From contig OZ241368.1 of NCBI GenBank assembly GCA_965200525.1, positions 992,001-1,056,000 on the forward strand: a stretch of DNA of 64,000 nt. The letters are read 5' to 3'. Positions within the stretch are counted from its first letter, which is position 1, and each line of letters starts with the position of its first letter. This document shows positions 1-9,284 of this stretch, in pieces. The notes beneath the pieces are model-generated. The model was given only the letters and a program-made list of their open reading frames with translations, was not told the origin of the DNA and did no database searches. Position numbers and translations under genes: made by a program. Source of the stretch: JANNPJ01 sp965200525 (GTDB taxonomy: Bacteria; Actinomycetota; Actinomycetes; Actinomycetales; Kineosporiaceae).

Positions 1-375
1 CCAGATCATCAGGGGCACAGCCAGCAGCCAGGTGATGATGTAGAGCGGGTAGATCCGGGCGAACCGGCGGACCCAGAACTCCCGCGGCGTGCGACCCGGC
101 TGCCAGGACCAGGCCAGCACGAACCCGGACAGGGTGAAGAAGAACGCCACCCCGGTGTAGCCGATGGTCGCCAACGGCCGCACCAGGGGCAGGTCGACCA
201 TGCCGTCCGGGTGGTTCGGGTTGTTCACCGCGTGATGGATCACCACCAGCATCGCCGCGAGGTAGCGCAGGCCGGTCAGCGAGTCGAGCCGGACCAGACC
301 CCGGGTCGGCCCCCCGGTCGCGGCCGGGCCGGGCCCCGCCGACGGAACTGGATCCGTGCGGGTGGGCTCGGTCAT
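1..375 (-). CDS. Acyltransferase 3 (OafA/YrhL-type) family protein, 3' part cut off by the window
   Basis: Reading down from an ATG at 375, 125 codons are open to the window edge. The N-terminus has a disordered Pro/Ala-rich lead of about 25 residues, then LTGLRYLAAMLVVIHHAVNN, the first helix of the acyltransferase 3 family with its His-His pair. FFFTLSGFVLAW and FVRRFARIYPLY-like text (here WVRRFARIYPLYIITW) follow, both family hallmarks. These membrane enzymes O-acetylate or otherwise acylate surface sugars, and the substrate here is unknown. The ATG overlaps the stop of the upstream O-antigen-ligase-like gene by 4 nt (ATGA), so the two are co-translated, consistent with a role in decorating the same glycan. 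The family call is firm; specificity is inference. Confidence 0.85.
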   Translation of the reverse strand, partial: MTEPTRTDPVPSAGPGPAATGGPTRGLVRLDSLTGLRYLAAMLVVIHHAVNNPNHPDGMVDLPLVRPLATIGYTGVAFFFTLSGFVLAWSWQPGRTPREFWVRRFARIYPLYIITWLLAVPLMIW

Positions 376-2123
376 TCGTCCTCATTCGCGGAAAGGGCCG
401 GCCCGATCACCGACGGTCCGGTCGGCGGTGGCTGGACCGGCGGGTTCTTGCGGTTTTGACCCATCATGATCGGCACCGTCGGAGGGGCCGCCACGATCCG
501 CGGAACCGGCGTGATCGGTGGCGGGTCGGGGGCCTCGCCGTCGGCCCGGTCGTGGGAATGGCCGACCGCCTGATCGGCGGCCAGGGCAGACGTGATCCGG
601 GCGATCGGGGTCGTCGGTGGGGAACTGAAGGTCGGCGAGATCCGGCTGACCGGAACCGTGGGCGGAGCCGTCGTGAACGAGCCGGCCGGGACCGGCACCC
701 GGTCGCTGAACTGAGGCCGTTCGGCCAGCAGGATCGGGTTCCACTGGGCGCTGGCCTCGGCCGCGGAGCGCACGAACGGCCGGTGCCGGCCCGGTGCCGG
801 CGCCTGCGGTTTGGTCCGGCGCAGCACCAGCAACCAGCCGATGCTGAGGAACGTCCAGGTGGAGGCCACGTTGGACACGGCCCCGGGGCCGGCGAAGAAG
901 ACCCCGTTCACCTGGATCAGGACGAAGATGGCGATCAGCAGCACCCGGTCGATCGCATAGCCCTCGACCAGCGTGAACGGCAGCCGGACCAGACCGACGA
1001 TCAGGGCGATCACCATGATCAGCCAAACCGCCAGGCCGACCAGGCCGAGGTCGACGGTCACGTTGATGACCGCGTTGTGCCCACCGCCGAGCCCGATCGT
1101 GGCCTGGAAGATGCCCTGCGAGGCACCGGTTCCGTAGCCGAAGATCGGTTGCAGCCGGATCGCCTCGTAGGCCACTGCCCACAGGTCGGTCCGGGAGTTG
1201 AGGCTGCCCAGCTGGGCCGCCGACTCGCCCCGGGCGAAGTAGGTGCCGATCGCGCTCCAGGCGGTCAGGTAGACCACGGTCCCGCCGAGGGCGAGCCCGG
1301 CCAGCAGCTCGAGCTTGCGCTGACCCCGCCGGTAGACCCACTGGGTGGCGAACAACCCGGCCAGGGCGCCGAGCACGGCCGACCGCGTCCTGGTGGCCAG
1401 CAGGCCCCAGGTCACGATGAACAGCAGCGCGGTGTAGACCCACGGCGACCACTGCGGCCCGGGCCGGTCCTGCCGCATGACCAGATACACGAACGCCAGG
1501 ACGACGGCGATCCCGACGAAGACCCCGGCCACCGCCGGGTGGATGGCCAGCCAGGTGAACCGCCCGATCTGCAGCGGGGACACCGGCCGGGAGGGCCGGG
1601 CGATCCCGTAGAGCACCGAGACCGCCACCAGGACCATGAACCCGTGGGCGAACCGGTGCAGGTCGGCCCGGGTCGCGTGATTGGCGACAGCCCAGGTCAG
1701 ACCGCCGAGGATGAGCATCTCGACGACTCGGACGGCGCCGAAGGTCGGGTACGGGGTGTAGCCGACCGAGAGCGTCAGCAGGCCCAGGTAGGCCCCGGCG
1801 CTGAGCAGCTGGACCGGCACCCGGGTGGCTCGCGGCGGCGTCGCCCGGACCAGCAGCAAGTAGAGCGCCACCGCCCCGTAGAGACCGAGCTCGAGCAGGA
1901 TGAACGCGTCCGGCTTGCCGGAGATCGAGTCCTCCGTGCTGCGGGTCCGGAACTTGTAGTCACTGCCGATGAACAGGGCCAGACCACAGAGAGTCACCCA
2001 ATTGCGGCGAACCCACCCGCGAAATCCCACCACCACTCCCAGCACTCGTCCTGAAGTCGAGGATACGGTTGTTCGCCACGTAGCGTGACGGGCTTCGCAT
2101 ACCTCGGGGGTGACCCGCGCCAT
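372..2123 (-). CDS. O-antigen ligase/polymerase (Wzy-like) membrane protein
   Basis: Polytopic membrane protein of about 583 residues with roughly ten hydrophobic helices between residues 35 and 430. It carries the large extracytoplasmic loop and the RTRSAVLGALAG and SRTDLWAVAYEAIRLQPIFG segments seen in O-antigen ligase/Wzy polymerase proteins, which join lipid-linked glycans to each other or to an acceptor. A Pro-rich tail of about 150 residues follows, with four degenerate P-x-T-x-P-[VI]-x-R-I units. The open frame runs up to 2408, but that part lies inside the divergent glycosyltransferase. I chose the ATG at 2123; a GTG at 2045 just after AGGACGA is a real alternative. It lies upstream of the acyltransferase with a 4-nt overlap. 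Polymerase versus ligase cannot be decided. Confidence 0.75.
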   Translation of the reverse strand: MARVTPEVCEARHATWRTTVSSTSGRVLGVVVGFRGWVRRNWVTLCGLALFIGSDYKFRTRSTEDSISGKPDAFILLELGLYGAVALYLLLVRATPPRATRVPVQLLSAGAYLGLLTLSVGYTPYPTFGAVRVVEMLILGGLTWAVANHATRADLHRFAHGFMVLVAVSVLYGIARPSRPVSPLQIGRFTWLAIHPAVAGVFVGIAVVLAFVYLVMRQDRPGPQWSPWVYTALLFIVTWGLLATRTRSAVLGALAGLFATQWVYRRGQRKLELLAGLALGGTVVYLTAWSAIGTYFARGESAAQLGSLNSRTDLWAVAYEAIRLQPIFGYGTGASQGIFQATIGLGGGHNAVINVTVDLGLVGLAVWLIMVIALIVGLVRLPFTLVEGYAIDRVLLIAIFVLIQVNGVFFAGPGAVSNVASTWTFLSIGWLLVLRRTKPQAPAPGRHRPFVRSAAEASAQWNPILLAERPQFSDRVPVPAGSFTTAPPTVPVSRISPTFSSPPTTPIARITSALAADQAVGHSHDRADGEAPDPPPITPVPRIVAAPPTVPIMMGQNRKNPPVQPPPTGPSVIGPALSANEDE

Positions 2124-2193
2124 AGAATTTTGCCGGCGCGGGGACCATCCGCGTAGTCGCAGCAACGTCGCTGCCCGGAAGAAGGGTCGTGGC

Positions 2194-3342
2194 ATGCCGC
2201 GCAAGCACCAGAATCGGTCGCGGGTACTGATCGTCCATCCGTCGGCGGAACTGTACGGCTCCGACCGGGTCGCCCTCGAGACGGCGACCGCCATGGTCGA
2301 TGCGGGCTGGGCGGTGCACGTCACCCTGACCGCCGAAGGGCCGTTGCGCGAGCACCTGGCCGCCGCCGGAGCCGAGGTCAGCGTGGCCCCGGCTCCGGTG
2401 CTGCGCAAGGCCTACCTGTCCCCTCGGGGCCTGCTCCGGCTGGGACTGCAGACGGTCCGGTACACGCCGAGCATGTGGCGCCTGCTGCGATCCACCCGCC
2501 CGGACGTGGTCTACGTGAGCACGGTCACCGTGCCCTGGTGGCTGGTGCTGGCCCGGGTCGGGCGCAGCCGGGTGGTCTGCCACGTGCACGAGGCCGAAGA
2601 ACTGCCCCGAGCCCTGGGTGCGGCCCTGGTGTCTCCCCTGCTGCTGGCGCACGACGTGATCGCGAACAGCACGGTCAGCCGGGACATCCTGGTTCGCGAC
2701 CTCCCCCTGCTCCGGCGCCGGACCCAGGTGCTCTACAACGGGGTGGCCGGACCGGACCGGACCACCACCCCCCGCCCGCAGCTCACCGCCCCGGTCCGGT
2801 TGGCCCTGGTCGGACGGGTCTCCCCGCGCAAGGGCACGGACGTCGCCGTCCAGGCCGTGCGGCTGCTCGCCGAACGCGGGATCGAGACCACGCTCGACCT
2901 GATCGGCGGGGTCTTTCCCGGCTACGAGTGGTTCGAGGACGAGGTCCGGCTGGCCGTCAAGGAGGCCGGGCTGGAGGATCAGGTGCGCTGGCGGGGCATC
3001 CTGGCGGACATCTGGGCCGCCCTCGACGAGGCCGACATCGCTCTGGTGCCGTCCCGGGTCGAGCCGTTCGGCAACGCCGCGGTCGAGGCCATGCTGGCCG
3101 GCCGCCCGGTCGTAGCCGGCGACACCCAGGGCCTGCGGGAGATCGTCCGGCCCGGCGACAACGGCGAGCTGGCCGCCCCCGGCGACCCGGTGGCGCTGGC
3201 CGACGCCGTGACCCGGCTGGTCCAGGACTGGCCGGCCGCCCGGAGCCGGGCCGAAGCGGCGCGGGCCGAGGCCCAGGACCGGTTCTCGGTCCGCCAGTAC
3301 CGCGACGACGTGGTCCGCCTGATCAGCGGCCCGGCGACCTGA
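2194..3342 (+). CDS. Glycosyltransferase family 4 (GT-B fold)
   Basis: A 382-residue GT-B glycosyltransferase. The N-terminal half opens with RVLIVHPSAELYGSDRVALE, the glycan-acceptor Rossmann domain. The C-terminal half has LALVGRVSPRKGTDVAVQAV and the nucleotide-sugar E-x7-E motif in EPFGNAAVEAM. Retaining transfer of a sugar from an NDP-sugar to a membrane-linked acceptor at the cytoplasmic face is the family role. The start was set at ATG 2194, preceded by GAAGG, rather than the GTG at 2110, which would overlap the divergent gene's control region. It stands alone on this strand, back to back with the O-antigen-ligase-like gene, and ends in a strong terminator. Donor and acceptor are unknown. 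Confidence 0.85.
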   Translation: MPRKHQNRSRVLIVHPSAELYGSDRVALETATAMVDAGWAVHVTLTAEGPLREHLAAAGAEVSVAPAPVLRKAYLSPRGLLRLGLQTVRYTPSMWRLLRSTRPDVVYVSTVTVPWWLVLARVGRSRVVCHVHEAEELPRALGAALVSPLLLAHDVIANSTVSRDILVRDLPLLRRRTQVLYNGVAGPDRTTTPRPQLTAPVRLALVGRVSPRKGTDVAVQAVRLLAERGIETTLDLIGGVFPGYEWFEDEVRLAVKEAGLEDQVRWRGILADIWAALDEADIALVPSRVEPFGNAAVEAMLAGRPVVAGDTQGLREIVRPGDNGELAAPGDPVALADAVTRLVQDWPAARSRAEAARAEAQDRFSVRQYRDDVVRLISGPAT

Positions 3343-3372
3343 GCCCGGTCGAACCACGACCCGCGACGCACG

Positions 3373-3408
3373 CGAGGCCCGGCCCACCTTCCGGTGGGCC
3401 GGGCCTCG
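3373..3408. terminator. Bidirectional intrinsic-type terminator hairpin
   Basis: A perfect 16-bp inverted repeat (CGAGGCCCGGCCCACC and its complement) closes a 4-nt TTCC loop. It lies between the stop of the + strand glycosyltransferase (3342) and the stop of the - strand PKD protein (3432), so it can serve both. There is no T-run, which is usual in high-G+C actinomycetes. Confidence 0.8.
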
Positions 3409-3431
3409 GTCTACCTGCTCGAACCCTCAGC

Positions 3432-6400
3432 TCACATCGGTGAGACCTGCAGGTCGTCGTACTTGGCCGTGACCGGCGCGTTGGTCGAGCTGCCGGACAG
3501 GTACGTGGCCACTCCGACCCCACCGGCCACCTGGAGGGCGGCGGTGGTGTCGGTCTCGGACTTCTGCCAGGCCGACGGCTCGGTGGTGCCCGTGGGCCAG
3601 ACCTTCAGCCGCAGGTTCGTCGTCCCGGTGCCGGCGACCTGCAACCGGACCGAGAGGTTGGCCCCGGCGGTGTAGGTCACCCCGGACAGGACCGTCTCGG
3701 TCCCGATCAGGGTCTCGGTGCTGCCGATGTACTTGCTCACCGCGATGGCCACCGTGTTGTTGGACAGCAGCCGGACGCGGGCCCGGTAGTCGCCGCCGGC
3801 CGTGTGCCGCCCGACCACCCACAGGTAGACGCCGTTGCCGGTGCCGACCTTGTCGGAGGCCATCGTGAGCTTGAGGTCGACCGCACTGGAGGCGACCGAG
3901 TTCAGGTAGGCCGCCGGACCGGAGCCGGCCGAGCCCATCTTGATCGAGCCGACCCCGCCGCCGACGGCGAAGTTGCTCGCCGTACCGGAGACGGTCCAGA
4001 CCCCACCGGTGTCGGCGCTGCCGAGGCCGTTGGCCACGGTCCGGCCGAAGGCGTCGGCCGCCAGGACGGTCACGGCGGCGGTGACGGTCACGGAGCCGCT
4101 GGCGGTGCCGGTAGCGCCCTTGTCGTCGGTCACCGTGAGCGTGATCGGGTAGGTGCCGGCCGCGCTGTAGGTGTGCGACGGGGTGGCTCCGGTGCCGGTC
4201 GTGCTGTCACCGAAGGCCCAGGCGTACGTGGCGATCGTGCCGTCCGAGTCGGTCGAGGTGCTCCCGTTGAACGCCACCACCAGGTTGCTCGGGGTGGAGG
4301 TGAACGCCGCGGTCGGCGGGTTGTTGGCCTTGCTGACCGTGACCGTCTGGTTGGTGGCGTTCGTGCCGCCCTTGTTGTCGGTCACCGTGAGCGTGACCGA
4401 GTAGGTACCGGCCGAGGCGTAGGTGTGGTTCGGGCTCGCCCCGGTGCCGGTGGTCGAACTGTCACCGAAGTCCCAGGCGTACGAGGCGATCGAGCCGTCC
4501 GGGTCGCTGGAGCTGGTCCCGTCGAAGGCCACGCTCAGGTTGGTCGCGGTCGAGGTGAACGCGGCCACCGGGAGCTGGTTCGGCGGGTCAATCGGGGCGA
4601 CCACCGCGGTGGCGGTGCCGGTGGCGCCCTTGTTGTCGGTCACGACCAGGGTGACGGTGTAGTTGCCGGCCGTGGTGTAGGCGTGGGTCGGGTTGGTCGC
4701 CGTGCTGGTGACGCCGTCCCCGAAGTCCCAGGCATAACCGGCGACCGTGCCGTCCGAGTCGGTCGAGGTCGAGGTGAACGCACAGCTGCGGTTGGTGCAG
4801 CTGGACGTGAACCCGGCGTGCGGCGGGTCGTTCACCGCGGCCGGCGTGACCGTGAGGTTCTGGGTGATCGAGTCGGTGGCTCCCGAGTTGTCGGTCACCG
4901 TGAGCTTGACCGGGAAGGTGCCGCCCGCGCCGTAGGTGTGGCTCGGGGTGGCTCCGGTGCCGGTCGAGCTGTCACCGAAGTCCCAGGCGTAGGAGGCGAT
5001 CGTGCCGTCCGGGTCGAGCGAGGCGCTGCCGTCGAAGGTGGCCGCCAGGTTGGTCGCGTTGCTGCTGAACGCGGCCACCGGCTTCTGGTTCGGCGCGGCC
5101 ACCGTGACGTCGTGGGTCGCCGTGTCGATGGCGCCCCCGTTGTCGGTCACCGTCAGCTTCACGTGGTACGTGCCGCCGGTGGCGTAGGTGTGCACCGGGT
5201 TGCTGCCGGTGTCGACGCCGCCGTCACCGAAGTCCCAGGCGTACGAGCTGATCGTGCCGTCCGGGTCGGCCGAGGCAGTCGCGTCGAACGTCGCCACCAG
5301 GTCGCTGTGGGTCGAGCTGAACGCAGCCACCGGCTTGGTGTTCTGCGGAGCCCCGACCTGGTAGTGGGCGTTGACCCGGGCGGCCGAGAGCACCGTCGGG
5401 TAGACGGCGGCCTCGTCGAGCGAGCCGGTGAAGGTGCCCGAGTTGCCGCCCCAGGTGCTGTCGGCCCCGAGCCGCCAGTACCCGTCGTACCCCTGCGGTC
5501 CAACGGCCGTGCTGGTGTTCACCAGGGCACCGTCGACGTAGAGCTTCTCGCCCTCCGGGCCCTGGGTGGCGACCACGTGGTGCCACTTGCCGTCGTTGTA
5601 ACCGGGCGCCGAGTCGATGGTGGCGACCGTGCCGTTGTAGATGCCGTACCGCAGCGTGCCGTCGTCGAGCAGGTTGATGATGCGGTCGTAGTTCGAGCTG
5701 TTGCTGCCGGCGCCGGCGTTGCCGAAGCCCATGATCCGCCCACCGGTGGTGGTGCTGGTCTTGAACCAGGTCTCGATCGAGAACACCTGCGGGTTGCTGG
5801 TCGGCGCGGTCGCGACCACGGTCTGACCACCGGTCGGGAAGGTGATCGACTTGCCGGCCGGCGCGGCCGGCGACGGGTCGGTCCCGAGGGTGACGCCGTC
5901 GGAGTAGGTGGCGCCGGTCTCCGCGGTGATCGTGTTGACCGCCGAGGTGCCGGTGGTCTCGTCGAGCCGCAGGTACAGGTCGGGCTGGTCGTCCCAGACC
6001 CGGCCCCCGTAGGTGTCGCCCGGCTTCTGCGGCACGACCAGGGTCCGGCCACTGGCGATGTAGTGCGCCCGGACCTGGGCCAGGCTCAGCGCCGTCGGGT
6101 AGACCGCCGCCTCGTCGATGGTGCCGGTGAAGTTCTGGTTGGACGGCTGGTCGGGCCAGCCACCGACGTTGTCGCCGCCGATCCGCCAGTAGCCGGAGAA
6201 GACCTGGGCCGAGGTGGTGTCGGTGCGACCGGCCACCTTCTTGCCGTCGATGTAGAGCTGCTGGCCGTTGGCCCCGAGCGTGGCCACGATGTGGTGCCAG
6301 TTGCCGTCGTTGTAGGCGGCCGGGCTCTCCACCGCGCTGACCGTGTTCGGGTAGAGGCCGAACACGATCCGGCCCGAGTTGGCCATGTAGACGTGCCGGT

Positions 6401-8426
6401 CGTAGCCCGAGCTGGTGCCGGTGGTGCTGTTGCCGAAGCCGATGATCTTGCCGCCGCTGGTCGTGGTGGTCTTGATCCAGGCCTCGGCCGAGAACACCTG
6501 CGGGCCGTTCTGGGCGTGCGTGGTCGTGGCCGGCACGGTGGCGCTGCCGCTGAACGTGGTTGCCGTGTCACCGGTCTCGTTCAGCAGGGCCCCCGCGACG
6601 CCGCGCGTCGCCGAAGCGTCGACGGTCAGGTCGTCACCGCCGGTCCAGTCGTAACCGGTGGTGCCGCTGGGCTCGTCCAGGCGCCAGTCGCTGGTCGCGC
6701 CGTCCCCCTGGATCGTGTCGGTGTAGGGGCTGGGCTGGGCCGTCCCGGCCGGCACCGCGAACGAGGTCGCGTTGCTGACCAGCGAGTTCCCGAGCGCGTC
6801 GGTGACCCGGATCCGGTAGGTCTGGGTGGTGCCGGCCGGAGCGGTCCGGTCGGTGAAGGCCATCGGCGGCAGGTTCCACCAGGCCGAGTCGAGGGTTCGG
6901 GTGGCCAGCACGGTGGAGTTGGCGACCGTGCTGCCACGCAGGATGTCGTAGGACAGGTTGCGGTTGTCCCGGTCCCAGGACGCCTGCCAGGAGACCCGGA
7001 CGGCGCCCGGGGCCAGCGAGGTCAGGGCCGGGGTGATGCCGGCGAAGTTCTGCGGGCCCTGCTTGTTCGGCGCGATCGAGCGAACCGCGAACCGGGTCAG
7101 ACCCTGCTGGGCGGTGCCGTTGACGCTGGGGAACTCACCGCCGAGCACGATGTACTGCGAGTTGCCGTTGACCGACCAGGCGGCCTGGCCCTGACCGGTG
7201 AACGTGCCGGCGGCCAGGGTCGGCAGCCAGTGCAGCAGCTCCGGGGCGGGCAGGCCGTTGAGGCTGCCGCCCTGGTTGGTCAGCGGGGTACCGGTCGGCG
7301 AGACGCCGGCCGCGATGGTGGTGGCCATCGCCCGCTGGTAGGTCCACGGGTCGGTCTGCGGGTGGCCGCCGATGGCGGAGCAGTTGTGTGGGTGGCCGAC
7401 CGTGTAGAGGGCCCCGTTCTGGACGAAGTTGCTGTACGTGTCACCGAGGCAACCGTTGGCCCAGACCAGGTTTCCGCCGTTGACGGTGGCCGCGAACGAG
7501 TTCTCCAGGTTCGCGTTGGTGCCGTCGGTGCCGTGGATCAGGTAGCCGTAGCCGGTGCCGTAGACCTGGTTGCCGTCGCTGCTGAGCGAGGTGATCCCGG
7601 CGTCCGATCCGTAGTCCTGGATGGTCTGGTTCACCACCCAGGGCTTGGTCTGACCGGTGGTCACGTCGAGCGCGCCCATCCCGATCTGGGTCTCGCCGTT
7701 GAGGGTGGTGAAGCGACCACCGGCGATGACCTCACCGCTGCCGGCCGGCACCGTCAGGGCCGAGACACCCTGGTCGGCGCTCGGGGCCCAGGTCCGCAGC
7801 GCACCGTTCGAGGTGGCCCAGGCGGCCAACCGGTTACGGGCCAGCCCGCCGGTGGAGGTGAAGTCGCCACCCGCGTAGAGGGTGTCGGAGGTGACCGCGA
7901 GCGCCCGGACCCTGGCCCCGACGCCCGAGGTGAAGGTGGTGCTGACGGCCCCCGTGGTCGGGTTGAGCGCGACGATCCGGTTGCGGGTCAGGCCGCTGAC
8001 CGAGGTGAACTCGCCACCGACGTAGATCACCGAGCCGTCCGGCGCGGCCGTGATGGCCAGGCCCTGGGCGTTCAGGGTCGGGGCCCAGGTGGTGATCAGG
8101 GCGCCGGTGCTGAGGTTGTAGGCAAGGATGTTGGAACGGGCGGTCTGGCTGGTTCCGGCGGCCGCTCCGGCCGGGCGGGCCTGGCTGAAGCTCCCGGTCG
8201 CGTAGACCGTGTTGCCCACCACGACCTGGGCCCAGACGACCCCGTTGACCTGCACGGTCGGCAGGGCGTCGGCGCTCACCGTCGAGACCGTGACCGGTGC
8301 GATCGGAGCCGTGTCGGCCGCGGCCGGCGAGGCCTGCACCAGGGGAATGGTCAGCGCGACGGCAAGAGCGCCGATCAGGCTGCTACCGACCCTTCGACGC
8401 AAGCCGAACCTGTGCCGAGGCATCAT
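3432..8426 (-). CDS. Giant secreted beta-propeller / FN3 / LamG x2 / PKD x5 protein
   Basis: A 1664-residue exported protein. Residues 1-38 form a signal peptide (RRR, then a hydrophobic core, cleavage near AAAD). About 45-460 is a delta-60/PQQ-like beta-propeller with repeated Y-x-G-G-x-F blades (VIYVGGEFTS, TLYAGGDFTS). About 465-560 is FN3-like. Two LamG/concanavalin-type domains follow (about 565-785 and 795-1030). Five PKD domains of about 83 residues each carry YAWDFGDG signatures (about 1035-1450). A concanavalin-like C-terminal domain from about 1454 begins AADAFGRT. There is no LPxTG or membrane anchor. Such proteins bind or process surface glycans; no catalytic residues are obvious. 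The start ATGATG has GAGGGAG upstream. A shorter paralogue of its first 560 residues lies at 19973-21625. Confidence 0.85.
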   Translation of the reverse strand: MMPRHRFGLRRRVGSSLIGALAVALTIPLVQASPAAADTAPIAPVTVSTVSADALPTVQVNGVVWAQVVVGNTVYATGSFSQARPAGAAAGTSQTARSNILAYNLSTGALITTWAPTLNAQGLAITAAPDGSVIYVGGEFTSVSGLTRNRIVALNPTTGAVSTTFTSGVGARVRALAVTSDTLYAGGDFTSTGGLARNRLAAWATSNGALRTWAPSADQGVSALTVPAGSGEVIAGGRFTTLNGETQIGMGALDVTTGQTKPWVVNQTIQDYGSDAGITSLSSDGNQVYGTGYGYLIHGTDGTNANLENSFAATVNGGNLVWANGCLGDTYSNFVQNGALYTVGHPHNCSAIGGHPQTDPWTYQRAMATTIAAGVSPTGTPLTNQGGSLNGLPAPELLHWLPTLAAGTFTGQGQAAWSVNGNSQYIVLGGEFPSVNGTAQQGLTRFAVRSIAPNKQGPQNFAGITPALTSLAPGAVRVSWQASWDRDNRNLSYDILRGSTVANSTVLATRTLDSAWWNLPPMAFTDRTAPAGTTQTYRIRVTDALGNSLVSNATSFAVPAGTAQPSPYTDTIQGDGATSDWRLDEPSGTTGYDWTGGDDLTVDASATRGVAGALLNETGDTATTFSGSATVPATTTHAQNGPQVFSAEAWIKTTTTSGGKIIGFGNSTTGTSSGYDRHVYMANSGRIVFGLYPNTVSAVESPAAYNDGNWHHIVATLGANGQQLYIDGKKVAGRTDTTSAQVFSGYWRIGGDNVGGWPDQPSNQNFTGTIDEAAVYPTALSLAQVRAHYIASGRTLVVPQKPGDTYGGRVWDDQPDLYLRLDETTGTSAVNTITAETGATYSDGVTLGTDPSPAAPAGKSITFPTGGQTVVATAPTSNPQVFSIETWFKTSTTTGGRIMGFGNAGAGSNSSNYDRIINLLDDGTLRYGIYNGTVATIDSAPGYNDGKWHHVVATQGPEGEKLYVDGALVNTSTAVGPQGYDGYWRLGADSTWGGNSGTFTGSLDEAAVYPTVLSAARVNAHYQVGAPQNTKPVAAFSSTHSDLVATFDATASADPDGTISSYAWDFGDGGVDTGSNPVHTYATGGTYHVKLTVTDNGGAIDTATHDVTVAAPNQKPVAAFSSNATNLAATFDGSASLDPDGTIASYAWDFGDSSTGTGATPSHTYGAGGTFPVKLTVTDNSGATDSITQNLTVTPAAVNDPPHAGFTSSCTNRSCAFTSTSTDSDGTVAGYAWDFGDGVTSTATNPTHAYTTAGNYTVTLVVTDNKGATGTATAVVAPIDPPNQLPVAAFTSTATNLSVAFDGTSSSDPDGSIASYAWDFGDSSTTGTGASPNHTYASAGTYSVTLTVTDNKGGTNATNQTVTVSKANNPPTAAFTSTPSNLVVAFNGSTSTDSDGTIATYAWAFGDSTTGTGATPSHTYSAAGTYPITLTVTDDKGATGTASGSVTVTAAVTVLAADAFGRTVANGLGSADTGGVWTVSGTASNFAVGGGVGSIKMGSAGSGPAAYLNSVASSAVDLKLTMASDKVGTGNGVYLWVVGRHTAGGDYRARVRLLSNNTVAIAVSKYIGSTETLIGTETVLSGVTYTAGANLSVRLQVAGTGTTNLRLKVWPTGTTEPSAWQKSETDTTAALQVAGGVGVATYLSGSSTNAPVTAKYDDLQVSPM

Positions 8427-8513
8427 CCGTTACTCCCTCAATCTGCGTACCCGGGGCCCCGTACGGGGAGCTCACGGCATGTTTAAGGGAGCATCAACTC
8501 CCACCGCAGGCAC

Positions 8514-8543
8514 ACACTAGAAAGCTTGTTCACGCTCTGTCTC
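8514..8543 (-). promoter_or_regulatory. Possible promoter of the PKD protein gene
   Basis: On the minus strand GAGACA (8543-8538) and TAGTGT (8519-8514) are separated by 18 bp, about 88 nt before the start codon. This fits an actinobacterial sigma-70-type promoter with TAnnnT at -10. It is a weak call based on spacing only. Confidence 0.35.
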
Positions 8544-8636
8544 GGAAATTCGCGAGATTCGGACGAACGGGGGGTGCCGCTCACACGTTCAGTGGCGCCC
8601 CGGGCGCTCCGGGCGGCCATTTCGCGGTCGACCAGT

Positions 8637-8657
8637 GACTCTCGGTGACGGAGAGTC
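8637..8657 (-). terminator. Terminator-like hairpin after the lipoprotein gene
   Basis: GACTCTC and GAGAGTC form a perfect 7-bp stem with a 7-nt loop, 3 bp beyond the stop of the lipoprotein gene (8661). No T-run follows. It could separate the lipoprotein transcript from the PKD gene. Confidence 0.45.
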
Positions 8658-8660
8658 GAA

Positions 8661-9284
8661 TCAGCGCTTGAACACCAGGATGGTGGCGGCACTGCTGGAG
8701 GAGACCTCGACCTTGAGGCTGTCGGCGTCGGCCTTGGACACGATGAAGACGTAGACGCCGTCGGCCGTCTTACCGACCTTGAGGCTGCCGGACAGCGGCT
8801 TGGCCGGGTCGGCCGAGGTCGGGCTGGCCGGGGTGCCCTTGTTGTAGGTGGCGGTGATCGAGAAGCCGTCGAGGCTGAAGCTCTTGCCGGACGCGTTCTG
8901 CACCGTGACCGGGACCGAGGCCGCCGCTCCGGCGATCTCCCCCGGGCCGTTGGCCTTGACCTTGACCGAGGTGATCGGCCCGATCGTGACCTTGATGCCG
9001 TCGGTCAGCTCGGCCGGCTTGCCCACCGCGACCGCCGGCGCCTTGCTGATCGCCACCGAGGGAGTGGCGGTATCGATCGGCGCGGGCTTGACCTTGTGCT
9101 TCTTGGCCTTGGTGGCCGCCGGCGCAGCCGTCTCGAGCACGGTCGGCGTGGCCGAGGGCGGGGCCGGGGCCGTGGTCGCGCCGGTCGCGCCGGCCGCCGA
9201 GGGGGTCGAGGAGCCGCTGCAGGCACCGAGCGACAGGGCGGCCACCAGAACCGCGGCGAGCAGCACAGAAGTTTTGCTGACCAT
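8661..9284 (-). CDS. Lipoprotein with C-terminal immunoglobulin-like (DUF4352-like) domain
   Basis: A 207-residue predicted lipoprotein. MVSKTSVLLAAVLVAALSLGAC is a type II signal peptide with lipobox LGAC. A Ser/Ala/Thr/Pro-rich linker (about 23-80) is followed by a beta-rich domain (about 90-207) with PVTVQNASGKSFSLDGFS, similar in character to DUF4352 domains, which are secreted beta-sandwiches of unclear function. The open frame extends to 9461, but only the ATG at 9284 gives a signal peptide. The gene lies upstream of the PKD protein on the same strand, with a hairpin between them. Two direct repeats lie just upstream of its start (9303-9333). Its function is unknown; an envelope-bound role is inferred from the lipobox. 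Confidence 0.7.
   Translation of the reverse strand: MVSKTSVLLAAVLVAALSLGACSGSSTPSAAGATGATTAPAPPSATPTVLETAAPAATKAKKHKVKPAPIDTATPSVAISKAPAVAVGKPAELTDGIKVTIGPITSVKVKANGPGEIAGAAASVPVTVQNASGKSFSLDGFSITATYNKGTPASPTSADPAKPLSGSLKVGKTADGVYVFIVSKADADSLKVEVSSSSAATILVFKR

Noticed and set aside
3804..8486. 1560-codon open frame opposite the PKD protein
   Set aside because: It is the antisense shadow of a repetitive, G/C-ending gene. The translation is low-complexity Gly/Arg/Val without domains, while the minus strand shows clear PKD, LamG and propeller motifs and a signal peptide.
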